Of a stretch of 64,000 nt of DNA, positions 44,278-53,446 are shown one piece after another (within the stretch, counting starts at the first letter, position 1; each line of letters opens with the position of its first letter). A program made the position numbers and the translations under genes. The notes below the pieces were generated by a model. The model saw only the letters and a list, made by a program, of their open reading frames with translations, made no database searches and was not told the origin of the DNA. Source of the DNA: Microvirga sp052114605. Its GTDB lineage: Bacteria > Pseudomonadota > Alphaproteobacteria > Rhizobiales > Beijerinckiaceae. Where the stretch lies: contig NZ_JBFRFB010000001.1 of the NCBI RefSeq assembly GCF_052114605.1, forward strand, positions 124,001 through 188,000. The letters run 5' to 3'.

Positions 44278-44570
44278 CTGTCTTCCCCCTGAACTTCTTG
44301 GTTAAATCTGGCGATTTGCTACTTGAATTGAGCCTCATCCGCCAGTTCCGCATTAGTCTAAAGCGACGGTTGCGGCTCAGTAGCGAGGAAACATTCGTGC
44401 TGCAAGGTACTCCGATGTTAAAAGTTTAGGCAGTGAAATGCTTGTGCTCCATCACAAACTTGCGTGTGGATGGCTCGATGAACAAAGCCGCTCTTGTCCT
44501 CTTAATGGTCGCGTCGAGCGGGAGAAGCTATAGTTTCCTAGGGAATCGCTAGTAAACGGAGAGGGCGAGC
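44278..44570. other. Divergent promoter region, no gene
   Basis: The 293 bases between the DctQ gene and the NnrU-like gene hold no supported CDS. A short frame beginning at ATG 44479 encodes only 24 residues. The TATA-like tract near 44529 could form a -10 element for the rightward gene. Confidence 0.5.
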
Positions 44571-45161
44571 GTGACGCTTCTGGTTTTAGGCCTGATCGTA
44601 TTTCTTGGGATGCATGCTTTCAGCATGGCCCGCACCAGCCGGGCGACTCTGATTTCAAGTATTGGTGAGGGACCCTACAAGGGGCTCTATTCCCTGATCT
44701 CCCTGGCCGGTATTGTCCTGATCGCCATCGGCTATGGGCACTACCGGGCCTCGGGCTACATCCCGGTTTGGGACCCGCCGGTCTGGACGCGCCATCTGGC
44801 GCTCCCGCTGGTCTGGGTCGCTTTCGTCTGCTTTGCCGCCGCCTATCTGCCTGGGCGGATCAAGCGGAGCCTGAAGCATCCCATGCTCGCGGGTGTGAAG
44901 ATCTGGGCTTTCGCCCATCTCATCGCGAACGGCGATCTCGGGTCGATCCTGCTGTTCGGATCCTTCCTGCTCTGGGCGGTGGCGGCGCGGATCAGCGTGA
45001 AGCGGCGAGACGTGGCGGACCAGCATGGCGGAACGGCTGCCCCCGCAGGGATTCGCAACGACGTCCTGGCTATCGGAATCGGTACGGTGGTCTATCTCGC
45101 ATTCCTTTTCTGGCTCCATCCCATGCTGATTGGGGTGCCGGTCCTGCCCGGACGGGCCTGA
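44571..45161 (+). CDS. NnrU-family membrane protein
   Basis: The 196-residue integral membrane protein matches the NnrU family, first seen near denitrification genes. It has about six helices, VFLGMHAFSMAR near the start and a conserved HPML pair (KHPMLAGVKIWAFAHLIANG and LHPMLIGVPV). No nitrate or nitrite reductase gene is present here, so a respiratory role is not shown. It starts with GTG at 44571, preceded by GGAGAGGG. Confidence 0.8.
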   Translation: MTLLVLGLIVFLGMHAFSMARTSRATLISSIGEGPYKGLYSLISLAGIVLIAIGYGHYRASGYIPVWDPPVWTRHLALPLVWVAFVCFAAAYLPGRIKRSLKHPMLAGVKIWAFAHLIANGDLGSILLFGSFLLWAVAARISVKRRDVADQHGGTAAPAGIRNDVLAIGIGTVVYLAFLFWLHPMLIGVPVLPGRA

Positions 45162-45240
45162 AACCCCTCGCCTTGAGCGAGGCTCTATGCTAGGCGACCC
45201 ACTTCGATTGAAGGAGGCGGCCCAGGCCGCAGGAAGACGC

Positions 45241-45912
45241 ATGGCCCAGAACGACGAGTTCATTCGCGAAGTCGACGAAGAATATCGCCGCGACCAGCTT
45301 GCCAAGATCTGGGCGCGCTACAACGGTATTATCATTGCCGTGGTCGTCCTGGTCGTCGGCGGTATCGGCGGGTACCGCTACTGGGAGCACATGCAGGAAA
45401 GCCGCGCCCAGGCCTCCGCCGTCCGCTTCGAGGATGCCCTGAAGCTCTCGAATGAAGGCAAGAGCCAGGAAGCCGACGCTGCCCTCGATGCTCTCGCAAA
45501 GGAGGGTGATAAGGGTTATGGCCTTCTCGCCCGTTTCCGTCTCGCGGCCGAGCGTGGCCAGCAGAACGCCGAGGCCGGCGCTGCCGCCTATGACGCGCTT
45601 GCCAATGACGCTAATATCGCGCCGATCTGGAAGGATCTGGCCCGTCTGCGCGCCGCGTGGCTGCGCCTCGACACAGCCGAGGCCGCCAGCATTCGTCAGA
45701 CGCTGGAGCCCATGGCCGCACCCTCGAATGCCTGGCGCCACTCGGCCCGGGAACTCTTGGGCCTGTCCGGCCTTAAGGCAGGCGACATGGAATATGCCGG
45801 ACGCTGGTTCGACCAGATCGCCGCCGATCGCGAGACGCCTTCCGCCCTGCGGCAGCGCCTCGCCATCTACACGGCGCTCGTCGCAGGCGGCCCGGTTCAA
45901 GTCACACAGTAA
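45241..45912 (+). CDS. YfgM-like tetratricopeptide membrane protein
   Basis: The 223-residue product begins MAQNDEFIREVDEEYRRDQL, then one membrane helix (residues 26-44) and a TPR-like periplasmic domain rich in Ala helices. YfgM-type proteins work with periplasmic chaperones and sit before der in many Gram-negative genomes. The ATG at 45241 with AGGAAG upstream matches relatives; a longer frame starts at 45187. It precedes der by 18 bases, with no bamB between. Confidence 0.82.
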   Translation: MAQNDEFIREVDEEYRRDQLAKIWARYNGIIIAVVVLVVGGIGGYRYWEHMQESRAQASAVRFEDALKLSNEGKSQEADAALDALAKEGDKGYGLLARFRLAAERGQQNAEAGAAAYDALANDANIAPIWKDLARLRAAWLRLDTAEAASIRQTLEPMAAPSNAWRHSARELLGLSGLKAGDMEYAGRWFDQIAADRETPSALRQRLAIYTALVAGGPVQVTQ

Positions 45913-45930
45913 AGAGGCAGGACACAGGAC

Positions 45931-47274
45931 ATGACGCCTACCGTCGCCATTGTCGGGCGGCCGAATGTCGGCAAGTCGACCCTTTTCAACCGTCTCGTCG
46001 GCAAGAAGCTGGCGCTCGTGGACGATCGTCCGGGGGTGACCCGTGACCGCCGCGAGGGCGAAGCTCGCCTCGGCGATCTCGAATTCCGCATCATCGACAC
46101 GGCGGGCCTGGAAGAGGCCACCGAGGAATCGCTGCTGGGCCGCATGCGCGCTCAGACGGAAGCGGCCATCGAGGACGCCGGCGTCATCTTGTTCGTCATC
46201 GATGCCCGCGTAGGTATTCTGCCGGCGGACCGGCCTTTCGCCGAGATGGTGCGCCGCTCGGGCAAGCCGGTGATCCTCATCGCCAACAAGGCCGAGGGCG
46301 GTGCCGGCATGGCTGGCGCCTACGACGCCTTTTCGCTCGGCCTCGGCGATCCCGTGCCTCTTTCCGCCGAGCACGGCGAGGGCATGGCCGATCTCTTCGA
46401 GGCTTTGATGCCTTATTTCCCGCACCCTGACGAAGAGCAGGACGAGGAAGACAGCAAGAAGCCGCTGCAGGTCGCCATCGTCGGCCGCCCGAATGCCGGC
46501 AAGTCCACGCTCATCAACCGCATGGTCGGCGAGGATCGTCTGCTGACGGGGCCTGAAGCCGGCATCACGCGCGATTCCATCTCCCTCGATTGGGAATGGC
46601 GCGGTCGCACGATCAGGCTGTTCGATACGGCGGGCTTGCGCAAGCGCGCCCGTGTCGAGGACAAGCTCGAAAAGCTCTCCGTCGCCGATGCCCTGCGCGC
46701 TGTACGCTTCGCCGAAGTGGTCGTGGTGCTGCTCGATGCGACGATCCCATTCGAAAAGCAGGATCTCTCCATCGTCGATCTGGTGGAGCAGGAGGGCCGC
46801 GCCCTCGTCATCGGCCTCAATAAGTGGGACCTCGTGGCCGACCAGCAGGGCCTTCTGAAGGACTTGAAGGAGAAGGCCACGCGTCTGCTGCCGCAGGTCA
46901 AGGGCGCGCCCGTGATTCCCTTATCGGGCCTTGCCGGAAACGGCATCGATCAGCTCATGAAGGGCGTACTGGAGGTCTACGAGACCTGGAATCGGCGTAT
47001 CTCGACAGCGAAGCTCAATCAATGGCTTGAGGAAGCGATGGAGGCCAACCCGCCACCCGCCGTGTCCGGCCGGCGCATCAAGATCCGCTACATGACGCAG
47101 GTGAAGTCACGCCCGCCGACGTTCTCCATCTTCGGAAACCAGCTCGACGCTCTGCCGAAGAGCTACACGCGCTACCTCGTCAACAGCATTCGCGAAGCCT
47201 TCAAGCTCCCCGGCGTACCGATCCGCGTGTTGCTGCGGATGGGTCAGAATCCTTTCGACAAGGAACGCCGTTAG
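45931..47274 (+). CDS. der: Ribosome assembly GTPase Der (EngA)
   Basis: Der helps assemble the 50S subunit. The 447-residue protein has two G domains. G1 elements are GRPNVGKST (residues 9-17) and GRPNAGKST (near 185). NKAEG and NKWDL are the NKxD-type elements. A KH-like C-terminal domain ends with PTFSIFGNQLDALPKSYTRY and PGVPIRVLLR. The tandem layout is diagnostic. A hairpin terminator follows the stop. Confidence 0.97.
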   Translation: MTPTVAIVGRPNVGKSTLFNRLVGKKLALVDDRPGVTRDRREGEARLGDLEFRIIDTAGLEEATEESLLGRMRAQTEAAIEDAGVILFVIDARVGILPADRPFAEMVRRSGKPVILIANKAEGGAGMAGAYDAFSLGLGDPVPLSAEHGEGMADLFEALMPYFPHPDEEQDEEDSKKPLQVAIVGRPNAGKSTLINRMVGEDRLLTGPEAGITRDSISLDWEWRGRTIRLFDTAGLRKRARVEDKLEKLSVADALRAVRFAEVVVVLLDATIPFEKQDLSIVDLVEQEGRALVIGLNKWDLVADQQGLLKDLKEKATRLLPQVKGAPVIPLSGLAGNGIDQLMKGVLEVYETWNRRISTAKLNQWLEEAMEANPPPAVSGRRIKIRYMTQVKSRPPTFSIFGNQLDALPKSYTRYLVNSIREAFKLPGVPIRVLLRMGQNPFDKERR

Positions 47275-47299
47275 CGCACGATCTGAGACGGTATCTGAT

Positions 47300-47335
47300 C
47301 GAAGCCCGAGTTTCCCTGAAGCTCGGGCTTTTTCG
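47300..47335 (+). terminator. Intrinsic terminator after der
   Basis: AAGCCCGAG pairs with CTCGGGCTT around an 11-base loop and is followed by TTT. It lies 26 bases after the der stop and should end the YfgM-like-der transcript. Confidence 0.8.
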
Positions 47336-47452
47336 AAGCCTTGCATGATAGGTGTTATCGGGCTCCGTGACGGAGTTTTCGTATCGCAGGGCGGATCAGA
47401 GTCGTCTGTTCTTCTCGTGCTTATGGGAGGGCCGAGTACGCCCACACGCGTC

Positions 47453-47541
47453 CGTCATGGCCGGGCCCGTCCCGGCCATCCCGATCCGAACAGCGTTGCT
47501 CTCTACCCACCGGGATCACCGGCACAAGGCCGGTGATGACG
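47453..47541. repeat. Bimodular palindromic repeat, copy 3 (inverted)
   Basis: CGTCATGGCCGGGCCCGTCC opens the first module and ATCACCGGCACAAGGCCGGT lies in the second, ending GATGACG. The order is reversed relative to copies 1 and 2. The spacer between modules differs in sequence but is similar in length. Confidence 0.8.
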
Positions 47542-47583
47542 TGGAGAGGGTTGTAGGATGTTCAGAACCCTGACTCGTCCAAC

Positions 47584-47612
47584 AAAAAAGCCGCCTTAAG
47601 AGGCGGCTTTGG
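47584..47612 (-). terminator. Intrinsic terminator of the SDR gene
   Basis: AAAGCCGCCT and AGGCGGCTTT form a ten-bp stem with a four-base loop; read leftward it is followed by T's from the A-run at 47584-47589. It lies five bases from the SDR stop and ends the long leftward gene series. Confidence 0.85.
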
Positions 47613-47616
47613 TGTT

Positions 47617-48360
47617 TTACGCAGGCGGTTGCGGCTCGATGACTTTTCCGTCCTGCGTGAAGTCATAGATCTTGCCCGTCTGATCCCATGAGGGCAGGGC
47701 GAGTTTCAGAATGTGCGGCGCCAGATCCTCAGGCGTCTTCAGGGTCATCGGGTCTTCGCCGGGCATCGCGGTCTTGCGCATTGCGGTGCGCAACGGGCCG
47801 GGGTTCAGAAGCATCGCCTTGACAGGTGTCGTCACCGTCTCGGCGGCATAGGTGCGCACCAGAGCCTCAAGAGCGGCCTTGGAGATCGAGTAGACGCCCC
47901 AATAGGCCTTGTGCTTGTGGGCGGCGCCCGAGGTCACGAAGATCGCGCGCCCCGCATCCGACTTGCGCAGCAGCGGGTCGAATGAGCGCAGCAGACGGTA
48001 ATTCGCCGTCACGTTCACGGCCATCACCTCGTCCCAGACCGGTTGGTCGACATGGGTGATGGGAGCGAGCTCACCGAGCTGGCCCGCATTGCCGAGGAGA
48101 ATGTCGAGCTTGCCCCAGCGCTCATAGATGGCGGCACCGAGGCGGTCGATGGCCTCGAAATCCTTGAGGTTCACCGGGACCAGGGTAGCCGAGCCACCCT
48201 TGGCGCGGATCTCGTCGTCCAGGCTTTCCAGAGCGCCCTGGGTGCGGGCGAGCGCGATGATATGCGCGCCGGCTTCGGCAAGGGCCAGGGCCGCCGCGCG
48301 GCCGATGCCGCGCGATGCGCCAGTGACGACCGCGATGCGGTTTTCGAGAGGCTTGGTCAT
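47617..48360 (-). CDS. Short-chain dehydrogenase/reductase
   Basis: The 247-residue protein is a classical SDR: nucleotide-binding VTGASRGIGRAAAL, NAG in GNAGQLGELAP, the active Ser in VTSGAAH and YSISK as catalytic Tyr and Lys. It resembles YciK-type oxidoreductases. The substrate is unknown. It is the last gene of the leftward series and is separated from purF by a hairpin repeat at 48373-48415. Confidence 0.9.
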   Translation of the reverse strand: MTKPLENRIAVVTGASRGIGRAAALALAEAGAHIIALARTQGALESLDDEIRAKGGSATLVPVNLKDFEAIDRLGAAIYERWGKLDILLGNAGQLGELAPITHVDQPVWDEVMAVNVTANYRLLRSFDPLLRKSDAGRAIFVTSGAAHKHKAYWGVYSISKAALEALVRTYAAETVTTPVKAMLLNPGPLRTAMRKTAMPGEDPMTLKTPEDLAPHILKLALPSWDQTGKIYDFTQDGKVIEPQPPA

Positions 48361-48372
48361 GAGATTCCCAGG

Positions 48373-48415
48373 GCATTTTTCGGCAAAGTGGTCCCGGTTT
48401 GCCGAATAAAATGCG
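48373..48415. repeat. Short hairpin repeat, copy B
   Basis: GCATTTTT, CGGCAAA, a ten-base loop, TTTGCCG and AATAAAATGC form a stem-loop that matches 24589-24631, with a paired G-to-A and C-to-T change in the stem. It lies between purF and the SDR gene on the leftward transcript. Confidence 0.65.
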
Positions 48416-48458
48416 TCAAACCAAGAAGAGAGGTGATTTCACGACAGTGAAAGCACCT

Positions 48459-49946
48459 CTAGTCGGCTTCGGCAAGCAGGGCGAGGCGACGCGGCGTGGC
48501 GACGGCAAGGTCCGTCAGCGGCGTCGGGTAATCGCCCGTGAAGCAGTGGTCGGTGAACTGAGGCAGAGCCGGGTTGCGGCCCTTCTCGCCCATGGCGCGG
48601 TAGATGCCCTCGATGGACAGGAAGGCGAGGCTGTCCGCGCCGATATACTCGCGCATCTGCTCCAGATTGTGGGTAGCGGCGAGCAGCTTCTCCTTCTCCG
48701 GCGTGTCGATGCCGTAGAAGTCGGGATGCGTGATCGGCGGGCTGGCGATGCGGAAATGCACTTCTTTAGCGCCGGCCTCGCGCATCATGCGGACGATCTT
48801 CACCGAGGTGGTGCCGCGGACCAGGCTGTCGTCAACGAGCACAATGCGCTTGCCCTCAATGGCCGCGCGGTTGGCCGAGTGCTTCATCCGCACGCCGAGC
48901 TCACGCACGGACTGCGTCGGCTGAATGAAGGTACGGCCCACGTAATGGTTACGGATGATGCCAAGCTCGTAAGGAAGGCCGCAGCTCTGCGCGAAGCCGA
49001 GTGCCGCCGGCACGCCGGAATCCGGCACCGGAATCACCACGTCCGCATTGGCGGGCGCTTCACTGGCGAGCTCGCGGCCCATGCCCTTGCGGACTTCATA
49101 GACGCTGCGGCCATTCACGATGGAATCGGGACGGGCGAAGTAGATATATTCGAAGATGCAGGGGCGCGGCGTGACCTTGTCGACGAAGCGGAAGGATTCG
49201 ACGCCCTCGTCCGAGATCACCACGCATTCGCCATTCTCGACGTCGCGGATGAAGCGCGCGCCGATGATGTCGAGAGCACAGGTCTCGGATGTCAGGATGT
49301 AGCGGCCGTCCAGCTCGCCCAGCACCAGCGGGCGAATGCCCATGGGATCGCGGGCGCCGATGAGCTTCTTGTTGGTGAGGGCTACGAGGGCATAAGCGCC
49401 CTCGATCTTCTGGATCGCCTCGACGAAGCGGTCCACAACCTTGTCCTTGCGGCTGCGGGCGACGAGGTGGACGATCACCTCGGTATCCGTCGTGGACTGG
49501 CAGATCGCGCCATCGCGGATCAGATTGCGGCGAAGGGTCAGGCCATTGGTGAGGTTGCCGTTATGGGCCACCGCGAAGCCGCCGCCGTCCAGCTCGGCGA
49601 AGAGAGGCTGCACATTGCGCAGCACGGTCGCGCCGGTGGTGGAATAGCGCACATGGCCGATGGCGGAGAGGCCTTCCAGGCGCTCGATGGTCGCCCGGTC
49701 GGAGAAGCTGTCGCCCACAAGGCCCAGCTTGCGCTCGGAATGGAAGAAATCACCGTTGAAGGAGACGATGCCTGCCGCTTCTTGGCCGCGGTGCTGCAGG
49801 GCGTGGAGGCCAAGAGCGGTGATCGCCGCGGCATCTGGATGGCCGTAGATGCCGAAAACACCGCATTCTTCACGCAGGGTATCGCCGTCGAGGTCGAGGT
49901 CCACCTGTTTAGGAGTGACCTGCCACGTCTCTGACCTGGAAGACAT
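48459..49946 (-). CDS. purF: Amidophosphoribosyltransferase PurF
   Basis: PurF makes 5-phosphoribosylamine, the first committed step of purine synthesis. The 495-residue product starts with a short propeptide, then EECGVFGIYG, where Cys becomes the N-terminal nucleophile. HALQHRGQEAAGI and HNGNLTNGLTL mark the glutaminase domain, and VLVDDSLVRGTTS is the PRPP site. A C-terminal TDHCFTGDYPT has Thr where Bacillus-type enzymes have the first Cys of an Fe-S pair, so a cluster is doubtful. Three consecutive ATG codons (49952, 49949, 49946) compete; AAGGAA spacing favours the last. Confidence 0.95.
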   Translation of the reverse strand: MSSRSETWQVTPKQVDLDLDGDTLREECGVFGIYGHPDAAAITALGLHALQHRGQEAAGIVSFNGDFFHSERKLGLVGDSFSDRATIERLEGLSAIGHVRYSTTGATVLRNVQPLFAELDGGGFAVAHNGNLTNGLTLRRNLIRDGAICQSTTDTEVIVHLVARSRKDKVVDRFVEAIQKIEGAYALVALTNKKLIGARDPMGIRPLVLGELDGRYILTSETCALDIIGARFIRDVENGECVVISDEGVESFRFVDKVTPRPCIFEYIYFARPDSIVNGRSVYEVRKGMGRELASEAPANADVVIPVPDSGVPAALGFAQSCGLPYELGIIRNHYVGRTFIQPTQSVRELGVRMKHSANRAAIEGKRIVLVDDSLVRGTTSVKIVRMMREAGAKEVHFRIASPPITHPDFYGIDTPEKEKLLAATHNLEQMREYIGADSLAFLSIEGIYRAMGEKGRNPALPQFTDHCFTGDYPTPLTDLAVATPRRLALLAEAD

Positions 49947-50062
49947 CATCATTTCCTTGGGACACGCGCCCCCACCGGCGCTGCCCTTATGTAGTCGGCC
50001 AAAACGCAAACGCCAATGGGTTTTCCTGTCGCCCCCATATGTATGAACAGACGGGAGGGATG

Positions 50063-50102
50063 CATCGGCCGCAAAGGTGGATTTGCACGTTTGCGGCCGA
50101 TG
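50063..50102. terminator. Thirteen-bp hairpin between cvpA and purF
   Basis: CATCGGCCGCAAA and TTTGCGGCCGATG pair perfectly around a 14-base loop, just after the cvpA stop on the leftward transcript. There is no T-run, so it may lower read-through or protect an mRNA end. Confidence 0.5.
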
Positions 50103-50116
50103 GTGTGCTTTGCTTG

Positions 50117-50746
50117 TCAGCCCCGACGCGGCGGCGTCTGGGGCGTAGCCGGGGCAGGGGCGGCAGGCGCTCCCGGTGCCGGCGTGGTGCGCTGCGGATC
50201 GGGCTCGGCCGGTTCAGCGGGCTCGGCATCCGGCCCTTCGCGGTTGCGCAGGCGCTGGATCAGGGCTTCGGCGTTCTCCGGCAGCATGGCGATGATGCTG
50301 TCGCGGGTGTTCTCCATGGCCGGGCGGGTCCGCGAGGCCGTAGCCCATTCAGGCTCCTTGCCCTGGAGCAGCCAGCTCAGGAAAGCCCAGCCGATGACGC
50401 AGATCAGAAATCCGCGGGCCGCGCCGAAGAACAGGCCCAGCGTACGATCAAGGGCGCCGATGCGGGAATCGAGGATCAGGTCCGAAATCTGGACCGTGAT
50501 GATGGAGACGATGATCAGGGTGATCACGAAGATGCCGCCGATGGCGGCAACGAGCGCGACGGTGCCGCTGCTGATGTACTGCTGAGCTATCGGCAGGGCG
50601 GTGGGATGAAGATACCAGGCGGCGGCGGCGGCCACGACCCAGGCCACGATGGCCAGAACCTCGCGGGTGAAGCCACGCACGGCGGCAAGAAGGGCCGAGA
50701 TCAGGACGATTCCGACGACGACGAGGTCCAGAACAGAAAAGGGCAT
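50117..50746 (-). CDS. cvpA: CvpA-family membrane protein
   Basis: The 209-residue product has four helices with DLVVVGIVLISALLAAVRGF and DRTLGLFFGAARGF, the CvpA signatures. A Pro/Ala/Glu-rich tail of about 45 residues follows. CvpA is linked to colicin V production and membrane homeostasis, and its gene often precedes purF, as here. The gap to radA is 133 bases. Confidence 0.9.
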   Translation of the reverse strand: MPFSVLDLVVVGIVLISALLAAVRGFTREVLAIVAWVVAAAAAWYLHPTALPIAQQYISSGTVALVAAIGGIFVITLIIVSIITVQISDLILDSRIGALDRTLGLFFGAARGFLICVIGWAFLSWLLQGKEPEWATASRTRPAMENTRDSIIAMLPENAEALIQRLRNREGPDAEPAEPAEPDPQRTTPAPGAPAAPAPATPQTPPRRG

Positions 50747-50879
50747 GAGCCGAGCCTACGCAGAAACGGGAAACGGGCCGCATTCGCGGCATGAAGCCCG
50801 GCTGTATACCCTTAAGAAAGGGTTTCGTCACCCCGTGAAAAACTCAGGCTAACAACTGCTAGAGCTGCAATCGCAGCGG

Positions 50880-52283
50880 TTAGGAAGCCTTTCGTCTTCG
50901 GGCCGCGATTCCAGCCACGAGATCGGTAATGTGGCCGATGGATGACGCGGCCAAAGGTAGCCGCTCCGGTTTGCCTTTTTCCACGCGGGGCGCGGGCGCG
51001 ACGGCGCTGGAAAAGCCGAGCTTCGCGGCTTCCTTCAATCTTGCCTGCTCCTGGGCGACTGGCCGGATCGCACCGGACAATCCCATTTCGCCGAAATAGA
51101 CTGTGTCGGGCGGCAGCGCATTGCCGGACAGCGACGAGACGAGGGCGGCGGCTGCGGCGAGATCGGCGGCCGGCTCCGTGATCCGTAGGCCACCGGCCAC
51201 GTTCAGGTAAACATCATGCATGCCGAGCTTGAGGCCGCCATGCGCCTCAAGCACGGCCAGCACCATGGAGAGGCGGCTCTGGTCCCATCCGACAACGGCG
51301 CGGCGCGGCGTGCCGAGGGATGAGGGCGCGACGAGCGCCTGGATTTCCACGAGCAGCGGGCGCGTGCCTTCCATGCCGGCGAACACAGCAGTACCGGGTG
51401 TCGCGAGATCGCGTCCGGCGAGGAAGAGTTCGGATGGATTGGGCACTTCGCGAAGGCCTTGGTCCGACATCTCGAACACGCCGATTTCGTCGGTGGGTCC
51501 GAAGCGGTTCTTCACGGCGCGCAGGATTCGGAAATGATGACCGGTATCGCCCTCGAACGACACCACCGCATCGACCATGTGCTCGACGACGCGGGGACCT
51601 GCGATCTGGCCGTCCTTGGTCACGTGGCCGACGAGAATGACGGCAGTGCCCGTCGTCTTCGCGAAACGGATGAGCGCCTGCGCCGAACCGCGCACCTGTG
51701 TCACGGTGCCCGGCGCGGATTCCACCGTCTCGGTCCACATGGTCTGGATGGAATCGATGATCGCGAGCGCGGGCGGGCGGCCCTGGCTCAGGGTCGCGAT
51801 GATGTCTTCCACATTGGTCTCGGAGGCGAGCTCGACAGGGGATTGACCCAACCCAAGACGTTCTGCGCGAAGACGCACCTGCGCCACTGCCTCCTCGCCC
51901 GAGATATAAGCGACGCGCTCGCCGCGATTGGCCAATGCTGCGGTCGCCTGCATGAGAAGCGTCGACTTGCCGATGCCGGGATCACCGCCGAGCAGGATGA
52001 TTGAGCCGTGTACGAAGCCGCCGCCGGTGACGCGGTCGAGTTCCGCGATGCCGGATGGCGTGCGTGGTGCTTCCTTGGTTTCGCCTGAGAGGCCTTCGAG
52101 CGGGAAGATGCGCCCCTTCGCCCGCGAAGGACGCGTGGAAACGGGGCCCGCCATCGGGCTCGCGGAGCCGGCTTCCTCGGCGATGGTGTTCCAGCCGCCG
52201 CAGGCCTCGCACTTGCCTTTCCAGCGGTTATAGACCGCGCCGCATTCCTGGCACACGAAGGACGGGTGACGCTGCTTTGCCAT
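50880..52283 (-). CDS. radA: DNA repair protein RadA
   Basis: RadA is a RecA-like helicase acting in branch migration. The 467-residue product has a four-cysteine zinc finger (CQECGAVYNRWKGKCEACG), Walker A GGDPGIGKST near residue 98, the RadA-specific VKNRFGPTDE and a C-terminal Lon-protease-like domain ending in the GLSGAIRPVAQEQARLKEA region. Its ATG overlaps the alr stop by one base. Confidence 0.95.
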   Translation of the reverse strand: MAKQRHPSFVCQECGAVYNRWKGKCEACGGWNTIAEEAGSASPMAGPVSTRPSRAKGRIFPLEGLSGETKEAPRTPSGIAELDRVTGGGFVHGSIILLGGDPGIGKSTLLMQATAALANRGERVAYISGEEAVAQVRLRAERLGLGQSPVELASETNVEDIIATLSQGRPPALAIIDSIQTMWTETVESAPGTVTQVRGSAQALIRFAKTTGTAVILVGHVTKDGQIAGPRVVEHMVDAVVSFEGDTGHHFRILRAVKNRFGPTDEIGVFEMSDQGLREVPNPSELFLAGRDLATPGTAVFAGMEGTRPLLVEIQALVAPSSLGTPRRAVVGWDQSRLSMVLAVLEAHGGLKLGMHDVYLNVAGGLRITEPAADLAAAAALVSSLSGNALPPDTVYFGEMGLSGAIRPVAQEQARLKEAAKLGFSSAVAPAPRVEKGKPERLPLAASSIGHITDLVAGIAARRRKAS

Positions 52284-53446
52284 CAGCCCTGTACTCCGCG
52301 ATAGCTGCGCGCATAACGTCGGCCCAGACTGGTCAGAATTTCATAGCCGATGGTGCCGGCGAGGCGGCCGACTTCATCGATGGTGTGGGAACCGCCGATC
52401 AAAGTCACCGTGTCGCCGCGCTTGATCTCGTGCGCGGGAATGTCGGTTACGTCGATGGTGATCAGGTCCATCGAGACATTGCCGGCGAACGGGCAGGGGC
52501 GACCTGTGACGAGAGCCGTTCCCGCAAGCAATTCCTCGCCGCTCTTGCCTCGCGCGCTGGCGGAACGCGGATAGCCATCCGCATAGCCGATGGAAAGCGT
52601 CGCGATGCGGCGGCGGCCCAATGCGAGCCAGCGCCCGTTATAGCCGACCGTATCGTCGGTCTCGACCCAACGAAGCTGCACGATCCGCGCTTCAAGATCG
52701 ACGACGGCGCTCATGGGGTTGTCGCGATCCGGCGTCGGGTTGCCGCCATAGAGCGCATAGCCCGGACGCACGAGATCGAAATGCGGCTTTTCTTTTAGGA
52801 AAATGCCGGAAGAATTGGCGAGCGATGCGCGCACCCCCGGAAGCGTCGCACGAACGGCATTGAAGGCGTCGATCTGCTGGATGTTGAGCGGGTTATCGCT
52901 TTCTTCCGCACTGACGAAATGGCTCATGAGAAGAGCCGTCCCGAAATCCTCCAGCTCCGCGCGATCCTTCAACGTGAGGCCTTGTTCGACCGTGAGGCCG
53001 AGGCGGTTCATGCCGGTATCCACATGGATCGCGGCTTCGCGCTTCTTCCCTTGAGAACGGCAGTACGAAGCCCACTCCTCGATCTCCTCGAAGGAGCCGA
53101 GGACAGGGCGCAGATCGTATTCTGCGTAGATCGGGCAGGTGCCCGAGAAGAGGCCGTTCAAAACATAGACCGTAGCTTCGGGCGCAACCGCGCGGACGCG
53201 GATCGCCTCGCTCAAATGCGCCACGAAGAACGTGCGGCATCCGGCGTTCGCCAGAGCAGGAACGGCCTGTTCGATGCCGGTGCCGTAAGCATCCGCCTTG
53301 ACGACGGCGGATGCTTCCGCGCCGCCCGCGTTGTCGCGCAACGTCCGCCAGTTGGAGGCGAGCGTTACGAGGTCGATCTGGAGAAGGCCGCCAGCCATCT
53401 CCGGGGAAATGCGGTTGGCGGTGCTGGTCTGTTCGGTCTTGGTCAA
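52283..53446 (-). CDS. alr: Alanine racemase
   Basis: Alr makes D-alanine for peptidoglycan. The 387-residue product has the PLP lysine at position 50 in VVKADAYGTG and the catalytic tyrosine near residue 288 in LSIGYADGYPRS. DTGMNRLGL and VSMDLITIDVTDI are further family stretches. The start is a TTG overlapping the dnaB stop (TTGA). A racemase between dnaB and radA is typical of related Hyphomicrobiales. Confidence 0.94.
   Translation of the reverse strand: MTKTEQTSTANRISPEMAGGLLQIDLVTLASNWRTLRDNAGGAEASAVVKADAYGTGIEQAVPALANAGCRTFFVAHLSEAIRVRAVAPEATVYVLNGLFSGTCPIYAEYDLRPVLGSFEEIEEWASYCRSQGKKREAAIHVDTGMNRLGLTVEQGLTLKDRAELEDFGTALLMSHFVSAEESDNPLNIQQIDAFNAVRATLPGVRASLANSSGIFLKEKPHFDLVRPGYALYGGNPTPDRDNPMSAVVDLEARIVQLRWVETDDTVGYNGRWLALGRRRIATLSIGYADGYPRSASARGKSGEELLAGTALVTGRPCPFAGNVSMDLITIDVTDIPAHEIKRGDTVTLIGGSHTIDEVGRLAGTIGYEILTSLGRRYARSYRGVQG

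Larger units (their letters stand above)
47336..47616. other. Spacer of repeats between der and the SDR gene
   Basis: This stretch holds the bimodular repeat at 47453-47541 and the SDR terminator at 47584-47612. The first 115 bases show no gene or regulatory element I can support. Confidence 0.6.

Noticed and set aside
44479..44553. 24-codon frame starting MNKAALVLLMVASSG ahead of the NnrU-like gene
   Set aside because: It looks like a signal peptide but stops at once, with no clear ribosome site.
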